Assembly: GCA_038276395.1 (NCBI GenBank)
Contig: JBBQAA010000026.1
Span: forward strand, 1 to 17,123
Direction: 5' to 3'
Source of the DNA: JBBQAA01 sp038276395
GTDB lineage: Bacteria > Actinomycetota > Thermoleophilia > Solirubrobacterales > Solirubrobacteraceae
DNA length: 17,123 bases
In this document: one piece after another, positions 14,327-17,123 of the stretch
Layout: each line of letters starts with the position of its first letter
How positions within the stretch are numbered: position 1 is the stretch's first letter
Notes under the pieces: generated by a model
What the model saw: the letters and a program-made list of their open reading frames with translations, nothing else
Told to the model about the DNA's origin: nothing
Database searches by the model: none
Program-made: the position numbers and the translations under genes

Positions 14327-15307
14327 ATGCTTGACGTCAAGCGCCTGTACGTGTTCCTGGAGATCGTCCGGCGCGGCAGCTTCAGCGGGGCGGCGGAGGC
14401 GCTGTCGGTCTCCCCGTCGGCCGTCTCCCAGCAGATCGCGGGGCTGGAGCTCCAGGTCGGGGCGCGGCTGTTCCATCGCCGGCGCCAGGGCCCCGAGCTG
14501 ACGGACGCTGGCCACGTCCTGCTCGACGCCGCCGAGCGCGTGGTCGGACAGCTCGAGGATGCGCGCGCCGAGCTCGACGACCTGCGCCAGGAATCAGCCG
14601 CCGAGCTGCGGCTGGGCTCGTTCAGCACCGCGACCAGCTCATTCGTGGCCGGTGCGCTCATGATGTTCCGTGCCCGCGAGCCCGGCGTCAACCCGCTCGT
14701 GATCGACGGCTCCCCGGACGAGCAGGCGCAGCGGCTGCGGGATCGCGATCTCGACCTCGCGCTCGTCTACGACTTCGACTTCGACTTCACCCAAGCTCCC
14801 GCCCTCCCGGGTGCGACGGTCGAGCAGCGGTGGCGGGGCCTCGAGCTGCTCGACCTCTTCGAGGACGACTTTCTCCTGGTCACGCCGGCCGAGCACCACT
14901 TCGCCCGGCAGGCGCAGGCCACGCTGACGGATCTCGACGGCGCCCGGATCATGTGCCCCGACCCGCTCTGCACACCCTGGAGCGAGCATCTCAGCCGCCT
15001 GACCGAGCGGGCGGGTGTGGTCGTGCACTTCGATCAGAGCTACGCGACTACCGACTACCTCGCGCTCCAGGGCATGCTGGCGGCGACCGGCGCTGTCTCC
15101 TTCATCCCGCGGCTGGCGCTGGGCACGATGCGCGCCGATCTGGTGGCCGTGCCCGCCGAGAGCGCCCCGGTGCGGCGCGTCCGCCTGGCCCGCCGGACCG
15201 GTGGCTACCAGGCTCGGAGCGTCGGCATCATGGTCGATGTGCTCCGCGAGCTGGTCGAGGACCGAGAGCGTGCCCGGGCGAGCGGTCCGCGCGGGGCGGG
15301 AATCTGA
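14327..15307 (+). CDS. LysR-family transcriptional regulator (second of a tandem pair)
   Basis: A 326-residue regulator with the HTH at the very start (VKRLYVFLEIVRRGSFSGAA, EALSVSPSAVSQQIAGLELQ, residues 4-43) and the effector domain from LRLGSFSTATSSFVAGAL (95-112) to about 295, ending in a short charged tail. ATG 14327 has a GGGGG Shine-Dalgarno about 10 nt upstream. It is a paralog of the preceding LysR protein, sharing several effector-domain blocks, and its length is closer to the family norm. Its start codon overlaps a perfect 14-bp palindrome, suggesting autoregulation. The next gene downstream (secreted protein, 15570) is a possible target because LysR genes often sit beside what they control. 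Confidence 0.92.
   Translation: MLDVKRLYVFLEIVRRGSFSGAAEALSVSPSAVSQQIAGLELQVGARLFHRRRQGPELTDAGHVLLDAAERVVGQLEDARAELDDLRQESAAELRLGSFSTATSSFVAGALMMFRAREPGVNPLVIDGSPDEQAQRLRDRDLDLALVYDFDFDFTQAPALPGATVEQRWRGLELLDLFEDDFLLVTPAEHHFARQAQATLTDLDGARIMCPDPLCTPWSEHLSRLTERAGVVVHFDQSYATTDYLALQGMLAATGAVSFIPRLALGTMRADLVAVPAESAPVRRVRLARRTGGYQARSVGIMVDVLRELVEDRERARASGPRGAGI
14329..14342. promoter_or_regulatory. Perfect 14-bp palindrome over codons 1-6 of the second LysR gene
   Basis: GCTTGACGTCAAGC is self-complementary over its full length, beginning at the third base of the start codon. Bound protein here would block transcription or initiation. The role as an autoregulatory operator is inferred. Confidence 0.45.
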
Positions 15308-15569
15308 CAGCCTCTCCGCTTACGTGTGGTTAACCGGTCTTCACCTGCGCTGACAGGACGCGGACTCGGGGCAGTTGCTGCCGTGCGTACGAGCCCGTCG
15401 CCATGTGACGGCCAACCCCTGATGTGGCCTGCTTACCGGCGGGCCAGCAAGCGTCGTGTCGTTCTCCTGAGTGCCTGGTAGACAGTGGAATACCGGGCGT
15501 TCGCTCGGCATCCCACGCGCCGGCCAGATCGTCTCGCCCCGGTGCCACGCAGGTCAACAGGAGGCGTTG

Positions 15570-16913
15570 ATGAAGGCCATATCCCGATCACGAAGGTGGC
15601 GCGCGGTACTCGCGCTGTCCGCCCTCGGCCTGACGGCGTCGACGGTCTCGAGCTCCACAGCCTCGGCCAAGGCCCCACGTTTCTCGCACGCGATCCACGG
15701 GCTCGGTCAGACGCGCGGGCTACTCCCGCGCAGGAAGCTGACCCTGGGCAGCGCTCTCCGGGTCGATCTCAGCCGCGAGACGGTCCGCCTGCCGATCTAC
15801 CCGGGCAAGGCTCCGGACGGCACGCGCGTCTGGTACACGCTGCTCGACTCCTCCGACAAGGGCCTCGCCGACGATCTCGGCGTCAACTACGCCCCCAAGC
15901 TCGCGAACATGGCGATCGGATGCCCCGAGTGCGTGCAGGAGGTCAAGCTCGAGTCGCCCACCCCCGCCCAGAACCGGTTCGGCCCGGCGGTGCTGGACTT
16001 CGCGGGCGTACCCGACTTCAGCCCCACGCGCGTGGCCACGCCCGGACCGCAGGGCTTCCCGCTGAAGAAGTTCCAGCCGGGCGCCGTCGGAGGGCCGGGC
16101 TACAGCCCGTTCATCCGCATCGCCGGCTCGAGCGTCGTCTACAGCGCGCCGATCGTCGCGGTCGGGAACCGGGGCTTCGACGTACGGCACCACACCAACA
16201 CCGCGGACCGCGTCCTCGGCGTGCACATCGCCCCGCCCTCGCCTCCCGGGAAGTTCCTCGAGTCGTGGGTGGACGTGCTGTTCATCAAGGGCTTCGACGC
16301 CGGGCAGCCCATCCTCTACCTGAGCACGGACGCCGGGCAGCCGCTGACCTCGGTGCTCGAGCGCGCGACCTACGTCCCCGCGCTTGACCGGGCGCCGTAC
16401 AACGGCGGGGACGACTTCCTCGGCTCGGCGCGCGAACGGCTGTTCGGCTTCGTCAACGGCCAGTCCGGTTCCCGCAACCCGCAGTCACAGGGGTTCCAGC
16501 ACATGTTCCTCGACGGTCACGGGAGCATGGACGCCTCCGCCCGCAACCGGGGCCTCATCAACAGCCTGCGGCGGGGCGGCGACGTGCTCAACGTCTTCGG
16601 GGACTTCCCGACGCTGACCGATCCGCGGCACGCAAGGGCCTACAGCCCGCTCTGGGACGCCCAGCTCGGGCTGTGGACCAAGAAGGCCGTGAGGCAGGGC
16701 CTGAACCGCCGGCAGATCGACGAGAACGCCGTGTTCAACCTGGCGGCCACGAGGCCCGACCTGCTGACGGGTGTCGACCCGGCGACCGGCGAGCCCAAGC
16801 CCTACGGAGCATCGGGGGTGAACATCAACTGCGCGGTCATCGGCTTCACGCGGTCGGCCCCCCGGGCCAACCTGCAGCAGCCGGTGCGCCACTCGCAGTT
16901 CCCCCCGCGCTAG
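15570..16913 (+). CDS. Secreted protein of unknown function
   Basis: A 447-residue exported protein. ATG 15570 has a perfect AGGAGG 5 nt upstream. The signal peptide has a strongly basic n-region (KAISRSRRWR), a hydrophobic core (AVLALSALGLTAS) and a likely cleavage after STASA (residue 33); the RR pair also permits Tat export. The mature part has no membrane helix. It contains WYTLLDSSDKGLADDLGVNY (89-108), APKLANMAIGCPECVQEV with a CxxC (118-121), a VLDFAGVPDFSPTRV segment, and later HMFLDGHGSMDASARNRGLI and VLNVFGDFPTLTDPRHARAY. I recall related actinobacterial hypothetical proteins with the DASDKxxAxxLGxNYAPKLAN pattern but no function. A single remaining Cys (NINCAVIGF) lies near the end. 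Confidence 0.85.
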   Translation: MKAISRSRRWRAVLALSALGLTASTVSSSTASAKAPRFSHAIHGLGQTRGLLPRRKLTLGSALRVDLSRETVRLPIYPGKAPDGTRVWYTLLDSSDKGLADDLGVNYAPKLANMAIGCPECVQEVKLESPTPAQNRFGPAVLDFAGVPDFSPTRVATPGPQGFPLKKFQPGAVGGPGYSPFIRIAGSSVVYSAPIVAVGNRGFDVRHHTNTADRVLGVHIAPPSPPGKFLESWVDVLFIKGFDAGQPILYLSTDAGQPLTSVLERATYVPALDRAPYNGGDDFLGSARERLFGFVNGQSGSRNPQSQGFQHMFLDGHGSMDASARNRGLINSLRRGGDVLNVFGDFPTLTDPRHARAYSPLWDAQLGLWTKKAVRQGLNRRQIDENAVFNLAATRPDLLTGVDPATGEPKPYGASGVNINCAVIGFTRSAPRANLQQPVRHSQFPPR

Positions 16914-16931
16914 ACGGAGCGGCAATTTGAC

Positions 16932-16966
16932 TGACCGGGGGGAACGCTTTGGCGCTCCCCCGGTCA
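16932..16966 (+). terminator. Terminator-like hairpin after the secreted-protein gene
   Basis: TGACCGGGGG (16932-16941) pairs with CCCCCGGTCA (16957-16966), extended inward by CGC/GCG across a small mismatch, with loop TTTG. It lies 18 bp after the stop. The stem is very strong but no T-tract follows. Confidence 0.6.
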
Positions 16967-17043
16967 CGATCAAGACCTATGCACTAGCCTCGATTCGCCG
17001 GTAGCGCTCGGGGGCGGCGGGCGGCTGGGCGACCTGAAACGTC

Positions 17044-17098
17044 CGCCTGAGCAGGGAGAATGGTGGTTGCTGAGACCATTTTCTCCCGCTCAGGAGGC
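17044..17098 (+). promoter_or_regulatory. Long hairpin that could mask the Shine-Dalgarno of the next gene
   Basis: CGCCTGAGCAGGGAGAATGG (17044-17063, plus one T) is nearly complementary to ACCATTTTCTCCCGCTC (17075-17091) followed by AGGAGGCG. The stem is about 17 bp with two small bulges and a loop of about 11 nt; the lower CGCC/GGCG pairing takes up part of the AGGAGG that sits 6 nt before TTG 17104. An RNA switch or the 5' region of a mobile element are both possible. Confidence 0.5.
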
Positions 17099-17103
17099 GC
17101 ACC

Positions 17104-17123
17104 TTGAAGGTGATCGGACGTTC
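17104..17123 (+). CDS. Start of a gene cut by the window end
   Basis: TTG at 17104 follows AGGAGG (17092-17097) at 6 nt and reads MKVIGR (start as Met) before the window ends. Only six codons are visible, so no function can be assigned; the good Shine-Dalgarno is the main support. Confidence 0.4.

Noticed and set aside
17044..17098. Terminal inverted repeats of a tiny insertion
   Set aside because: The arms face each other across a loop of about 11 nt with no flanking duplication, so this is an RNA hairpin rather than element ends.
1..17123. CRISPR array or defence system
   Set aside because: No regularly spaced repeats and no cas, restriction, toxin-antitoxin or retron-like genes were seen.

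Overview
The window is very GC-rich DNA with dense, high-GC3 coding. Gene content (ZIP transporter, TatA, LytR-CpsA-Psr protein, fused indolepyruvate:ferredoxin oxidoreductase, Leu/Val-type dehydrogenase, Lrp/AsnC and LysR regulators, and a small acidic protein starting MGILDEAIRQHLELKR) suggests an actinobacterium, most likely of the Thermoleophilia/Solirubrobacterales type. The lineage is my inference; no rRNA is present to confirm it.

Left part (1-5730). A YccF-family membrane-protein gene is cut in two by a 328-bp MITE-like element that has perfect 13-bp terminal inverted repeats, a CTAG target duplication and the C-terminal end of an IS982-type transposase. A DtxR/IdeR-like operator then precedes a ZIP metal transporter, followed by an unrecognised multi-pass membrane protein with a channel-like C-terminus. 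On the minus strand lie tatA and, just downstream, a secreted repeat protein that carries a possible Tat signal peptide and looks truncated. Divergent from tatA, a YbhN/LPG-synthase-like flippase gene abuts an LCP-family cell-wall ligase gene.

Middle part (5731-12539). A hairpin separates the LCP gene from a convergent small acidic protein. Next to it is a badly decayed sensor/diguanylate cyclase pseudogene with about five frameshifts and an internal deletion. The best functional unit of the window follows: an Leu/Val/Phe-type amino acid dehydrogenase and a 1173-residue 2-oxoacid:ferredoxin oxidoreductase, overlapping as ATGA, with a divergent Lrp/AsnC regulator. I infer that this unit deaminates a branched-chain or aromatic amino acid, oxidises the oxoacid to acyl-CoA with ferredoxin as acceptor, and is sensed by the Lrp protein. 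Two identical 11-bp sites 84 bp apart lie in the divergent region. A tRNA-Ala(CGC) follows lrp.

Right part (12540-17123). A frameshifted small hypothetical gene, then two tandem paralogous LysR regulators (the second with a palindrome on its start codon), then a secreted protein of unknown function with a strong Shine-Dalgarno and a terminator-like hairpin. At the very edge a long imperfect hairpin appears to fold over the Shine-Dalgarno of a gene that starts at 17104. Four of the loci are broken while the large genes are open throughout, so the damage looks biological and local rather than general sequencing error. I see no CRISPR array, prophage or obvious defence system.
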